Below are positions 17,763 through 28,111 of a stretch of DNA of 64,000 nt, one piece after another. Position 1 is the stretch's first letter; every line of letters begins with the position of its first letter. Under the pieces are notes generated by a model that worked only from the letters and a program-made list of their open reading frames with translations, searched no databases and had not been told where the DNA came from. This stretch comes from Stutzerimonas stutzeri (lineage in GTDB: Bacteria; Pseudomonadota; Gammaproteobacteria; Pseudomonadales; Pseudomonadaceae). The position numbers were made by a program, and so were the translations under genes. The stretch spans positions 2,976,001 to 3,040,000 of the forward strand of contig NZ_CP073105.1 of the NCBI RefSeq assembly GCF_018138085.1. The letters are read 5' to 3'.

Positions 17763-17903
17763 ACAGGCCGTTGAAAAACTACCTGCGTTGGCAATCCAGC
17801 GTTGAAAAGCCCCTCGGAATGCTCATTTACACCTGTAAACTCCGCGTCCTCGGGCCTTTTCGCCTCGTCTTGCCTGCCTCGCCTACGTTTTTCAACGGCC
17901 TGT
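17763..17903. mobile_element. 141-bp MITE-like element with 17-bp terminal inverted repeats
   Basis: ACAGGCCGTTGAAAAAC at 17763-17779 is the exact inverse of GTTTTTCAACGGCCTGT at 17887-17903. The 107 bp between them contain no gene. Perfect 17-bp ends and short length fit a non-autonomous miniature element or a long palindromic intergenic repeat. No flanking target duplication is obvious. It lies between trhO and the bolA-family gene. Confidence 0.65.
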
Positions 17904-18018
17904 CGAAGGGCGGACCGGGAATGCGAAAACGACAACGCCGGCGTGAGCCGGCGCGGCGCGCATTCTATCAACAAACGAGTGGCATGCTTCAAGCGTCAGC
18001 CAGGCGGTTCGCTCGGCC

Positions 18019-18318
18019 TTATTTGTGACCACCGGCGCAGACCGGCGAATCCGGCGCGGCGCCCTGCTTCGTCCACTCCTCGGGGGTGTAGGTGTGTAGC
18101 GCGAGCGCATGGATCTGCGGCATCAGATCGGCCATGGCGGCGTACACCTTCTGGTGCCGCTTGACCGCGTTGAGACCGTCAAACTGCTCACTGACGATCA
18201 CCGCCTTGTAGTGGGTTTCCTGGCCGCGGCTGTGCATGTGGCTTTCATCCAGCACCTGCAGATGCACGGGCTGCAGCGCGGCCTGCAGGGTGTTTTCGAT
18301 CGAGAATAGTTTGGACAT
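18019..18318 (-). CDS. bolA: BolA-family protein
   Basis: A 99-residue BolA-type protein with the class-II KH-like fold. ESHMHSRGQETHYKAVIVS (about 25-43) holds the conserved histidine region used for Fe-S binding with monothiol glutaredoxins. AVKRHQKVYAAMADLM and the late LALHTYTPEEW complete the family pattern. The role is iron-sulfur handling and stress or morphology regulation. It is 15 bp downstream of the DUF2059 gene on the same strand, so they are probably co-transcribed. Confidence 0.88.
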   Translation of the reverse strand: MSKLFSIENTLQAALQPVHLQVLDESHMHSRGQETHYKAVIVSEQFDGLNAVKRHQKVYAAMADLMPQIHALALHTYTPEEWTKQGAAPDSPVCAGGHK

Positions 18319-18333
18319 GGCGGGCAGGCTCTC

Positions 18334-18843
18334 TCAAGGCTTCTTCTGAGTGTCGAGTTCGGCTGTCATCTCAGCCAGTAGTTTGTTCACCTGAGGCACG
18401 GCGCTTTCCAGCTTGGCCTGGGTCACTTGAGCCGAGCGGGCGTTGAGCTGTGGCAGCTGCTTGAGCATCTTCTGGCCCAGTTCGGATTCGTAGAACTCGT
18501 TCAGTCGAGTGAGCTCCGGCTCGCTGAACGTATCGGTGTACAGCGCTACCAGATCGGGCTTGACCCGCTCCCAGCCGATCGCTTTGTCGAGTGCGGCATC
18601 GGCCTTCGATTGGTAACGCTCCAGCAGGGCCCGCTTGCTCTCCGGCGCCTGGGTCTGTTCGAAGCGCTCGGCAAACATGTGCTGTACCTGGGCGTACACC
18701 GGTACGGAGAGGCGATCGGCGTTGACCAGCTCCAGAAAGCGCTCGGCCTGGGCCGCGTGGCTGGCGCTGTCGGCGCTCGCCTGGCCCGCAAGCAGCGCCA
18801 TCGAAAGGACGCTGCACAGACCGACGGTACGAAAAATATGCAT
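18334..18843 (-). CDS. Exported DUF2059 protein
   Basis: A 169-residue protein with a cleavable signal peptide ([20 protein letters not shown], likely cut after QASA). The mature part is helical and carries the DUF2059 core ([20 protein letters not shown], about 96-115, and [16 protein letters not shown]). It is predicted to be periplasmic; molecular function is unknown. It is divergent from fumC across about 150 bp and upstream of bolA. Confidence 0.85.
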   Translation of the reverse strand: MHIFRTVGLCSVLSMALLAGQASADSASHAAQAERFLELVNADRLSVPVYAQVQHMFAERFEQTQAPESKRALLERYQSKADAALDKAIGWERVKPDLVALYTDTFSEPELTRLNEFYESELGQKMLKQLPQLNARSAQVTQAKLESAVPQVNKLLAEMTAELDTQKKP

Positions 18844-18992
18844 GGGGTAATCCTTGCCGAACGATGATGGGTCTCAGTGGACACATTCTGCGCGCGGAGT
18901 TCCAATCGCTCAAGGAACAGCCCGCCTGGCTGATTGAACCAGTGCCTTCGGCAGGCGACCTAACAGGAAGACCCAAATCGATGGAGCATGGT

Positions 18993-20384
<1,392 letters not shown>

Positions 20385-20401
20385 TTGCCCAAGAGATGCG
20401 C

Positions 20402-21081
20402 GTGGGAGCGGTCTTGACCGCGAATGGTATTGCACCAGAGCCCGTTTGTTCGCGGTCGAAACCGCTCCCACGAGCCGATCCACGCACGGGCAACGACGTG
20501 CTGCCCGTCTGCCACGCCATTACGGTGGACTGAAGCCCCACCTTTGTGTGAGCCGGACTTCGGGCCAGAGGCAACCTGTTAGACAACGGCAGACGTAAGC
20601 GTGGGAGCGGTCTTGACCGCGAATGGATTGCAGCAGAGCCCGGTTTGTTCGCGGTCGAGACCGCTCCCACGAGCCGATTCACGCACGGGCAACGACGTGC
20701 TGCCCGTCTGCCACGCCATTACGGTGGACTGAAGCCCACCTTTGTGTGAGCTGGACTTCAGGCCAGAGGCAACCGTCAGACAACGGCAGAGGTACGCGTG
20801 GGAGCGGTCTTGACCGCGAATGGATTGCAGCAGAGCCCGGTTTGTTCGCGGTCGAGACCTCTCCCACGAACCGATTCACGCACGAGCAACGACGTGCTGC
20901 CCTTCTAGCCACGCCATTACGGTGGATTGAAGCCCACCTTTGTGTGAGCTGGACTTCAGGCCAGAGGAAACCTGTCAGACATCGGCAGAGGTGCGCGTGG
21001 GAGCGGTCTTGACCGCGAATGGGATTGCACCAGAGCCTGTTCGTTCGCGGTCGAGACCGCTCCCACGAGCCGATTCACGCA
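20402..21081. repeat. Tandem array, about 199-bp period, 3.4 copies
   Basis: GTGGGAGCGGTCTTGACCGC occurs at 20402, 20601, 20798 and 20997 (spacings 199, 197 and 199). In each copy it pairs with GGTCGAGACCGCTCCCAC about 50 bases later (one copy reads CCTCTCCCAC). The rest of each unit, including CCACGCCATTACGGTGGA, is also conserved; the fourth unit is cut short. The array fills the 796-bp gap between fumC and the thiolase gene. Frames through it are repetitive and are not credible genes. Confidence 0.9.
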
Positions 21082-21180
21082 GCGCAGGCGTAGGACCGAT
21101 GCGCCTCGCCGAGATGCTTCAGCCCGCCGCTGCGAGAAGGGTTGAACTGACGCCTTCAACCCCCGGCTCGCCTCCCGCCG

Positions 21181-22365
21181 TCAACGCACCGCTTCGAACA
21201 GGCCCGAAGCGCCCATACCGCCGCCGACGCACATGGTCACCACGCCGTAACGCAGGTTGCGGCGTTGCAGCTCGCGGATCAGGTGCCCAGCGGTACGCGA
21301 ACCGGTCATGCCGAACGGGTGGCCGATGGAGATCGAGCCGCCGTTGACGTTGAACTTCTCGTTGTCGATTTCCAGCGTGTCGCGGCAGTACAGGCACTGC
21401 GAGGCGAAGGCTTCGTTGAGTTCCCAGAGGTCGATACCGCTGACTTGCAGGCCGCGCGCCTTGAGCAGACGCGGTACCGAGAAGACCGGGCCGATGCCCA
21501 TTTCTTCCGGTTCGCAGCCGGCCACGGTGAAGCCACGGAAGAACGCGCGGGGCTTGAGGCCGAGTTCGAGCGCCTTTTCCAGGCTCATCACCAGGGTCAT
21601 CGAGGCGCCGTCGGAGAGCTGCGAGGCGTTACCAGCGGTGACCGAGCCGTCTTCAGCGAATACGGGCTTGAGCCCCGACAGGCTTTCCAGCGTGGTATCC
21701 GGGCGGTTGCAGTCGTCGCGATCGACCACACCTTCGTGTTCGGTACGCTCGCCGGTGTTCTTGTCTTCGGTGTAGTAGCGGACGTTCATCGGCACGATTT
21801 CGTCCTGGAACAACCCTTCGGCCTGGGCACGCGCGGTGCGCTGCTGGCTCTGCAGTGAATAAATGTCCTGCTGCTCGCGGGTCACGTTGTAGCGGCGTGC
21901 CACCAGCTCGGCGGTCTGCCCCATGGTGTGATAGATGCCCGGCACCCGCTCCTGGATGATCGGGTTGTACAGGTTGTCGGTGTTCTTGCTCTTGGCCGTC
22001 AGAGTGATGGATTCGACTCCGCCGGCGACGATGACGTCGCTGCAGCCGGAGGCGATCTGGTTGGCCGCGATGGCGATCGCTTGCAGACCCGAGGAGCAGA
22101 AGCGATTGAGCGTCATGCCCGCGCATTGAGTGCCCAGGTTCGACAGCACCGCTACGTTGCGGCCGATGTTGTAGCCCTGTGCGCCCTCGTTCGAACCGGC
22201 GCCTACGATGCAGTCCTCGACCAGCTTGGGGTCCAGGCTGTTGCGCGACAACAGCGCATTGACGCAATGGGCCGCCATGTCATCGGGCCGGGTCATGTTG
22301 AACTTGCCGCGGAAGGACTTGGCCAGGCCGGTCCGTACGCTGTCGACGATCACTACTTCACGCAT
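21181..22365 (-). CDS. Acetyl-CoA acyltransferase (thiolase)
   Basis: A thiolase-superfamily enzyme of 394 residues that catalyses CoA-dependent cleavage of 3-ketoacyl-CoA or condensation of two acetyl-CoA. The nucleophile is C90 in NRFCSSGLQ. The NEAFASQ, GHPFGMTG (catalytic His) and CVGGGMG (second Cys) motifs are present at the expected C-terminal places. Chain-length preference cannot be read. The ATG at 22365 fits MREVVIVDSVRT; the longer frame to 22464 is non-homologous. It precedes pap-mnmC as PA3454 does in P. aeruginosa. Confidence 0.9.
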   Translation of the reverse strand: MREVVIVDSVRTGLAKSFRGKFNMTRPDDMAAHCVNALLSRNSLDPKLVEDCIVGAGSNEGAQGYNIGRNVAVLSNLGTQCAGMTLNRFCSSGLQAIAIAANQIASGCSDVIVAGGVESITLTAKSKNTDNLYNPIIQERVPGIYHTMGQTAELVARRYNVTREQQDIYSLQSQQRTARAQAEGLFQDEIVPMNVRYYTEDKNTGERTEHEGVVDRDDCNRPDTTLESLSGLKPVFAEDGSVTAGNASQLSDGASMTLVMSLEKALELGLKPRAFFRGFTVAGCEPEEMGIGPVFSVPRLLKARGLQVSGIDLWELNEAFASQCLYCRDTLEIDNEKFNVNGGSISIGHPFGMTGSRTAGHLIRELQRRNLRYGVVTMCVGGGMGASGLFEAVR

Positions 22366-22510
22366 GGCATACCTCGAATGGTTGGGCGGGTCGCGACGAC
22401 GGCGGCCGGCCTGTTGACGATGGCCCGAGCATAGTTCCAGCCATTTACCGAAGGCGACGACCATTCAGCGGGGATATGGTCGACCATCGTGCGTCCCGCT
22501 CGCCGCTCGC

Positions 22511-23992
22511 TCAGCCGATTGCGTCTTCCAGCGCCTGGTTGAGGGTGCGCAACACTTTCACCCGGGCGAATCGCTTGTCGTTGGCCTCCACCAGTGTCCA
22601 GGGCGCGATCTCGGTGCTGGTCCGGTCGACCATGTCCGCCACCGCATTCCCGTAGTCATCCCATTTATCGCGATTGCGCCAATCCTCTTCGGTGATCTTG
22701 AAGCGCTTGTGCGGCGTATCCTCCCGCTCCTTGAACCGTTCGAGCTGGGTGTCCTTGTCGATCGACAGCCAGAACTTGACCACCACCACGCCCGCATCCA
22801 CCAACTGCTCTTCGAACTCGTTTATCTCGGTGTAGGCGCGCAGCCATTCGTCCGGCGTACAGAAACCCTCGACCCGCTCGACCAGCACCCGGCCGTACCA
22901 GGAGCGGTCGAAGATGGTGAACTGGCCACGTGCAGGCACGTTGCGCCAGAAGCGCCAGAGCCAGGGCTGCGCGCGTTCATCCTCGCTCGGCGCGGCGATC
23001 TGCACGATCCGATACAAACGAGGGTCCAGCGCACCGGTAACCCGTCGTATCGCGCTGCCCTTACCGGCCGCGTCATGGCCCTCGAACAGCGCCAGTACGC
23101 CGCGCTTGCGTAGCCGCGGGTCGCGCAGCAGCTGCGACAGCCGCGCCTGTTCCTCCGCCAGTTGCGCCTTGTAGTCGTCCTTGTCGAGCTTCTGCTCCAG
23201 GTCGAGGCTGCTGAGCAGGCTCAACCGATCGGCACTCAGCTCGACGGGGGCCGTGTGCGGCTGGGAAGGCTGGCTATCGACCGCATCGAGTGCGGCATTC
23301 AACCCTTCGAGCAACAAGCGGCCGGCCGTGAGGCTGCGGTAACGCTCGTCGTAACCCTCGATCACGTACCAAGGCGCGAAATCGCGGCTGCTGCGGCGCA
23401 GAATGAGCTCGCCATATCGGACGAACTTGTCATAGGTCTTCGATTGCTGCCAATCCAGCGGACTGATGCGCCAACTGTGCAGCGGGTCGTCCTTGAGCGA
23501 CTCGAGACGCGCGAGCATGCGGTCCTTGGACAGGTGGAACCAGAACTTGAATATGAGCATGCCTTCGGCGCAAAGCATTCGCTCGAAGCGCTGCGACCGG
23601 TCGATCGCCAGCTCCAGTTCGGTTTTCTTGATCCGGCCATGCACGCGATCTTCGAGCATCTTGCTGTACCAGTTGCCGAAGAAGATGCCGGTCTGCCCCT
23701 TGGGTGGCAGGCGCCGCCAGTAACGCCAGGCCGGTGGATGCGCGAGTTCTTCGTCGGTCGGCACGTCAAAACTGTCGACACGGATCAGACGCGGGTCCAT
23801 CCATTCGTTCAGCAGCTTGATCGTCTCGCCCTTGCCCGCACCCTCGATGCCATTGATCAGAATGAGGACAGGGAAACGGGCCTGCTCGCGCAGACGGTAC
23901 TGCGCTGCCAACAGCGCCTCGCGAAGCACGGGTACGGCTTCGTTGTAGGTTTGCTTGTCGATGGTATGGCCGATTTCCGCGGATTCGAACAT
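22511..23992 (-). CDS. pap: Polyphosphate:AMP phosphotransferase, two-domain PPK2
   Basis: Uses polyphosphate to phosphorylate AMP to ADP. The 493-residue protein is a fusion of two PPK2 modules, the architecture of class II PPK2 (Pap). Walker A motifs are GIEGAGKGETIK near residue 48 and GHDAAGKGSAIRR near 304. The paired Walker B/lid segments are GNWYSKMLEDRVHG and RSWYGRVLVERVEG. The second module is expected to carry the catalysis. The ATG at 23992 begins MFESAEIGHT; the open frame further upstream overlaps the mnmC promoter side. Confidence 0.92.
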   Translation of the reverse strand: MFESAEIGHTIDKQTYNEAVPVLREALLAAQYRLREQARFPVLILINGIEGAGKGETIKLLNEWMDPRLIRVDSFDVPTDEELAHPPAWRYWRRLPPKGQTGIFFGNWYSKMLEDRVHGRIKKTELELAIDRSQRFERMLCAEGMLIFKFWFHLSKDRMLARLESLKDDPLHSWRISPLDWQQSKTYDKFVRYGELILRRSSRDFAPWYVIEGYDERYRSLTAGRLLLEGLNAALDAVDSQPSQPHTAPVELSADRLSLLSSLDLEQKLDKDDYKAQLAEEQARLSQLLRDPRLRKRGVLALFEGHDAAGKGSAIRRVTGALDPRLYRIVQIAAPSEDERAQPWLWRFWRNVPARGQFTIFDRSWYGRVLVERVEGFCTPDEWLRAYTEINEFEEQLVDAGVVVVKFWLSIDKDTQLERFKEREDTPHKRFKITEEDWRNRDKWDDYGNAVADMVDRTSTEIAPWTLVEANDKRFARVKVLRTLNQALEDAIG

Positions 23993-24177
23993 GGCGTACT
24001 CCAGAACGTGGCTTCGCTTAACCCTAGCAGGCGGCAGGCCACAGGCGTGAACGGCAGCCAAGCGATGCAGGTCGTTGCCCGCGATTCAGGCAGGCCGAAC
24101 TGATGCGACAAAGCGCACCCGCAGCTGGTTTCCCGCGGCTGCTAGAATCGCCGCCTTCTAGCGTCAGGATGCCTTCC

Positions 24178-26151
24178 ATGCCCATCCACCCCACCCACGG
24201 TGTTCAGCCTGCCGAACTCGACTGGGACGCCAATGGCCAGCCCCAGTCCCGCCAGTACGGCGACGTCTATTTCTCTCGCGTCTCGGGCATGGCCGAAACC
24301 GAACACGTCTTCCTACGGCCGAACGGCCTGGCGGAGCGTTTCGCCGCGCTGCAAGCCGGCGAGCGCCTAATCATTGGCGAGACGGGATTCGGTACCGGGC
24401 TGAATTTTCTCTGCGCTTGGGCGCTGTTCGAACGCAGTGCCCGCGCTGATGCGCAACTGCATTTCGTCAGCGTCGAGAAGCACCCGCTATCGCGAGCCGA
24501 TCTCACGCGTGCGCTCGCGCTGTGGCCGGACCTGCAAACGTATGCCGAGCAGTTGCTCGAACAGTACGTTGCGGTGAACCCCGGATTCCAGCAGCTGCGT
24601 TTCGGCCGCGTGGTGCTGACGTTGCTGGTGGGCGATGCGCTGGACTGCCTGAGCACGCTCGATGCGCAAGTCGACGCCTGGTTTCTGGACGGTTTCGCAC
24701 CGGCGAAGAATCCGGAGATGTGGCAGCCGGAGCTCTTCGAACAATTGGCACGCCTGTCCAGGCCCGGCACCACTCTCGCCACCTTCACCAGCGCCGGAAG
24801 CGTACGCCGGGCGCTGCTGGCGGCGGGCTTCGAGGTCAAGCGCATCCCGGGCTTCGGCCAGAAATGGGAGAGCCTCTGCGGCCAGCTCATCACCTCTGTG
24901 AAACCGGCTTGCGCCCCCTGGTTCGCTCGCCCGCATTTGAAGCCCGCGCAACGCAAAGCCCTGGTGATCGGCGCGGGCCTGGCCGGTTGTGCCAGTGCGG
25001 CGAGCCTGGCTTCGCGCGGCTGGCAGGTGACGCTCCTCGAACGGCATGACGACATCGCCCAGGAAGGGTCCGGCAACCCGCAAGGCGTGCTCTATCTGAA
25101 ACTGTCGGCGCACGGGACCGCACTCTCCCAATTGGTGGTCAGCAGCTTCGGCTACACCCGCCGGCTGCTGCGACATCTGCAACGCGGCAAGGACTGGGAC
25201 GCCTGCGGCGTGTTGCAGCTCGCCTTCGACGAGAAGGAAGCGGCACGACACACGGCGCTCGCCGAGGCCTTCGCACCCAACCTGTTGCGCGCCGTAACGC
25301 AAGCCGAGGCCGAACAGCTGGCTGGCGTCGCGTTGCATCACGGTGGCCTGTACTACCCTGACGCCGGTTGGGCCCACCCACCGGCGCTGTGTCGCTGGTT
25401 GATCGCGCACCCGGCCATCGAACTGCGCCGTCAACGGCAACCCGTCGAGCTGCGCCGCGTCGATGGCGGCTGGCAGGCGTTGCAGGGAGGCCAAGTGGTC
25501 GCCGAAGCGCCAGTAGTGGTCCTCGCCGGTGCAGCCGACGCTGCCCGTTTCGATCAGAGTGGCTGGCTGCCGCTCAAGCGCATCCGCGGCCAGATCACCG
25601 GCCTGCAGGCCACCGAGCGAAGCGCCGCGCTGCGCACCGTGCTTTGCGCCAAAGGCTATGTCGCGCCTTCGCGCGACGGCCTGCATACCCTGGGCGCGAG
25701 CTTCAATTTCGCCGAGATCGATCCCGCGCCGAGCGACGCGGAGCATCGCTCGAACCTGGACATGCTCAAGGAAATATCAGCCGATCTGTTCGAGCGCTTG
25801 CACGCCGTCGAACAGCCACTCGATGGCCTGCACGGGCGCGTGGCGTTTCGCTGCACCAGCCCCGACTACCTGCCGATCGTCGGTCCGCTGGCCGATCCCG
25901 CCGCCTTCGCCGATGCCTACGCGGTGCTCGGCAAGGATGCCCGGCAAGTGCCCGACGTCCCCTGTACCTGGCTGGATGGGTTGTACGTCAACACCGCTCA
26001 CGGATCGCGCGGGCTGATCACCGCTCCGCTGTCAGGCGAACTGCTGGCTGCCTGGCTCGATGACGAGCCGCTGCCCGTGCCGCGCCCGATTGCCGAGGCC
26101 TGCCACCCGAGTCGTTTTCTGCTGCGCAAACTCGTCCGCCGAACCGATTGA
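24178..26151 (+). CDS. mnmC: Bifunctional tRNA mnm5s2U34 enzyme MnmC
   Basis: Carries out the last two steps of mnm5s2U34 synthesis. The C-terminal FAD oxidase removes the carboxymethyl group, and the N-terminal SAM methyltransferase then methylates the amine. It has 657 residues (E. coli 668). The N-domain (about 1-235) has GETGFGTGLNFL and DAWFLDGFAPAKNPEMW. The C-domain begins with the dinucleotide motif LVIGAGLAGCASAASLA near 262 and includes EGSGNPQGVLY. The ATG at 24178 has AGGA eight bases upstream and is preferred to 24169. Confidence 0.93.
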   Translation: MPIHPTHGVQPAELDWDANGQPQSRQYGDVYFSRVSGMAETEHVFLRPNGLAERFAALQAGERLIIGETGFGTGLNFLCAWALFERSARADAQLHFVSVEKHPLSRADLTRALALWPDLQTYAEQLLEQYVAVNPGFQQLRFGRVVLTLLVGDALDCLSTLDAQVDAWFLDGFAPAKNPEMWQPELFEQLARLSRPGTTLATFTSAGSVRRALLAAGFEVKRIPGFGQKWESLCGQLITSVKPACAPWFARPHLKPAQRKALVIGAGLAGCASAASLASRGWQVTLLERHDDIAQEGSGNPQGVLYLKLSAHGTALSQLVVSSFGYTRRLLRHLQRGKDWDACGVLQLAFDEKEAARHTALAEAFAPNLLRAVTQAEAEQLAGVALHHGGLYYPDAGWAHPPALCRWLIAHPAIELRRQRQPVELRRVDGGWQALQGGQVVAEAPVVVLAGAADAARFDQSGWLPLKRIRGQITGLQATERSAALRTVLCAKGYVAPSRDGLHTLGASFNFAEIDPAPSDAEHRSNLDMLKEISADLFERLHAVEQPLDGLHGRVAFRCTSPDYLPIVGPLADPAAFADAYAVLGKDARQVPDVPCTWLDGLYVNTAHGSRGLITAPLSGELLAAWLDDEPLPVPRPIAEACHPSRFLLRKLVRRTD

Positions 26152-26197
26152 ATCGCAGGGCGATCGACCTGGCGCGCGCCGGCCATGTCGACAGCCT

Positions 26198-26437
26198 TTA
26201 GCCACGCCGGTACGGCTCGTCCCAGAATGGCCGATTGGCTTCGGTGTCGATATCGGCGCGGCTCAGCCCGAGGTCCTTGAGCATTTCGTCGCTAAGCGCG
26301 GCGAGTTGCTGCCGCTGCCGGTACAGCGCATGCCAACGGCTTACTCGCTGCCAAGACGCGCGCAACAGCGCGGTAAGCGATGTGCTGCGGTTGGCAGACA
26401 GATGACCAGTCCTAACAAACTCAACATGACTTTTCAT
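26198..26437 (-). CDS. DUF1127 (YjiS-like) small protein
   Basis: A 79-residue protein ending in a typical DUF1127 module: RWHALYRQRQQLAALSDEML then KDLGLSRADIDTEA (about 34-67). This arginine-rich short module is often linked to RNA or phosphate/stress responses in proteobacteria, but this copy has no defined role. It is divergent from the LysR gene at 26532 with a 94-bp spacer, so the LysR protein may control it (inference). Confidence 0.82.
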   Translation of the reverse strand: MKSHVEFVRTGHLSANRSTSLTALLRASWQRVSRWHALYRQRQQLAALSDEMLKDLGLSRADIDTEANRPFWDEPYRRG

Positions 26438-26531
26438 GATGCACCTCCGGGTGGGATGGCATCAGTGTCCGGCCAGCGTTATGATCAATCCAACGAATGC
26501 TAATGATGGCATCCATCTCGGAGATTGATGA

Positions 26532-27386
26532 ATGGCCAACTACCCCAGTATCGACGCCGAGCTGTTGCGCAGTTTCGTTGCCATCGCTGATCACGGCGGC
26601 TTCACCCGCGCGGCCGACGCTGTCAATCGCACCCAGTCTGCGATCAGCATGCAGATGAAACGGCTCGAGGAGGATGTGCTGCAGCGCGCCCTGTTCGAGC
26701 GCGAGGGCCGGCAGGTTCGGCTGACTGCCGAGGGTCAGGTGCTGCTCGGCTACGCCCGGCGAATCCTCAAGTTGCATGGCGAGGTATTGACCACCTTCCG
26801 CGAACCACACATGGTCGGCTCCGTGCGCATCGGCACGCCGGACGATTATGTAATGCGCTTTCTGCCCGGCATCCTTTCGCGCTTCGCTCAAGCGTACCCG
26901 CTGGTGCAGGTGGAACTGCACTGCGAGCCTTCGTTCCAGTTGCTGCAACGGCGCGATCTGGACCTGAGCATCGTCACCCGTGAGCCGGGTGCGGAGATCG
27001 GCCAGTTGCTGCGGCGCGAACGTGTGGTCTGGGCCGAAGCTGCCGGCTTCAACGCCCATGAGCAGCGGCCGATTCCCCTGGCGGTGTTCAATAGCGAATG
27101 CTTCTGCCGTGCCTGGGCCTGCAACGCCCTGGACAGTCTGGGCACGCCTTTCCGGATCGCCTACACCAGCCCTAGCCTGTCGGCGTTGATGGCGGTGGTC
27201 GGTGCCGGTCTGGCCGTCACCGCCCAGATGCAGAGCCTGCTGCCGCCGGACATGCGCCAACTGGGGCCGGCCGAAGGGTTTCCCGAACTTCCGGTAAGCA
27301 GCATCGTGCTGTTGCGCAACGATCGCAGCCAGTCGCAGGTCAGCGAAACGCTGGCCGAACACATCGTCGAGGGGTTCCGCCTGTAG
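26532..27386 (+). CDS. LysR-family transcriptional regulator
   Basis: A 284-residue LysR regulator. The winged helix is clear (LLRSFVAIADHGGFTRAADA at about 9-28, then QSAISMQMKRLEEDVLQRAL), followed by a short effector domain with HMVGSVRIGTPDDYVMRFLP near 93. The closest type I recognise is the LrhA/NodD-like group. The target may be the divergent DUF1127 gene. It is convergent with the marR gene, with 32 bp between stops. Confidence 0.85.
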   Translation: MANYPSIDAELLRSFVAIADHGGFTRAADAVNRTQSAISMQMKRLEEDVLQRALFEREGRQVRLTAEGQVLLGYARRILKLHGEVLTTFREPHMVGSVRIGTPDDYVMRFLPGILSRFAQAYPLVQVELHCEPSFQLLQRRDLDLSIVTREPGAEIGQLLRRERVVWAEAAGFNAHEQRPIPLAVFNSECFCRAWACNALDSLGTPFRIAYTSPSLSALMAVVGAGLAVTAQMQSLLPPDMRQLGPAEGFPELPVSSIVLLRNDRSQSQVSETLAEHIVEGFRL

Positions 27387-27418
27387 TTGCCACGCGGCGG
27401 ATAAGCCGAACTACCGGC

Positions 27419-27892
27419 CTAATCGATCGGACCACAAAGCGAGGCCGCGCGCAGCAGTGCGGCGGCGATGCCGTGCTGCTCCCAATCGGGCAGCGCGGTG
27501 AAGCGCTCGACGAACTCCGGCGGCAGCAGCGAGGGTGCCTGCTTTTGCAACGCCCTGCCCTCGGGCGTCAGCAGCAACCATTGCCGACGTCGATCCTGAT
27601 CGTCCCGCTGGCGCAGCAACAGACCTCGCTCGGCAAGCCGGTCGAGCTGCCCCGATAGGGTCGCGGCGGTCAGGCTGACACGCTTGCTCAGCGCACTGGC
27701 GGTCAGTTGCCCTTCTTTCTCCACCACCTGCAGGATCATCAACTGCACCGGGCTCAGCCCACCGTAGCGGGCCAGCCGCTTGGCGTGGACTTCGGCATCC
27801 TGCTGCAGGCGCCGAAGGGCCTGGAACAAGGACAGCTCCAGCGCCGAGGCGGCCAATCGATTAGTTTCATCCAAAATTGTTTTGTCAGTCAT
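27419..27892 (-). CDS. MarR-family transcriptional regulator
   Basis: A 157-residue winged-helix regulator of the MarR type: helices SPVQLMILQVVEKEGQLTAS, recognition helix SLTAATLSGQLDRLAERGLL and wing RDDQDRRRQWLLLTPEG. The ATG at 27892 is chosen because the residues before it in the open frame are not family-like. It is divergent from the asnO-ngg osmolyte operon across 219 bp, as in P. aeruginosa PA3458, so it is a candidate regulator of that operon. Confidence 0.83.
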   Translation of the reverse strand: MTDKTILDETNRLAASALELSLFQALRRLQQDAEVHAKRLARYGGLSPVQLMILQVVEKEGQLTASALSKRVSLTAATLSGQLDRLAERGLLLRQRDDQDRRRQWLLLTPEGRALQKQAPSLLPPEFVERFTALPDWEQHGIAAALLRAASLCGPID

Positions 27893-28111
27893 AAGCCACA
27901 ATTTGCCAGCAATCACGGTTTGACATGAAAGCATTTGTTTGTTTCTCTGTAAAACCCGACTGACCTGGCAGGACGCGATGCGACCGGCGCCGGAAGGCCT
28001 CGACCTGCAGCTTGAGCAGCGGCCCAGAGCGGTGCGCGCCGGTCTGAAAAGCTGAACTTCGCGATCCGCGCGTCAGTCACACTCCCCAACGGCTAAACCG
28101 GTAAGGATCCT

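Noticed and set aside
20402..21081. Possible CRISPR array
   Set aside because: Repeat period is about 199 bp and the whole unit is conserved, with no short unique spacers and no cas genes nearby.
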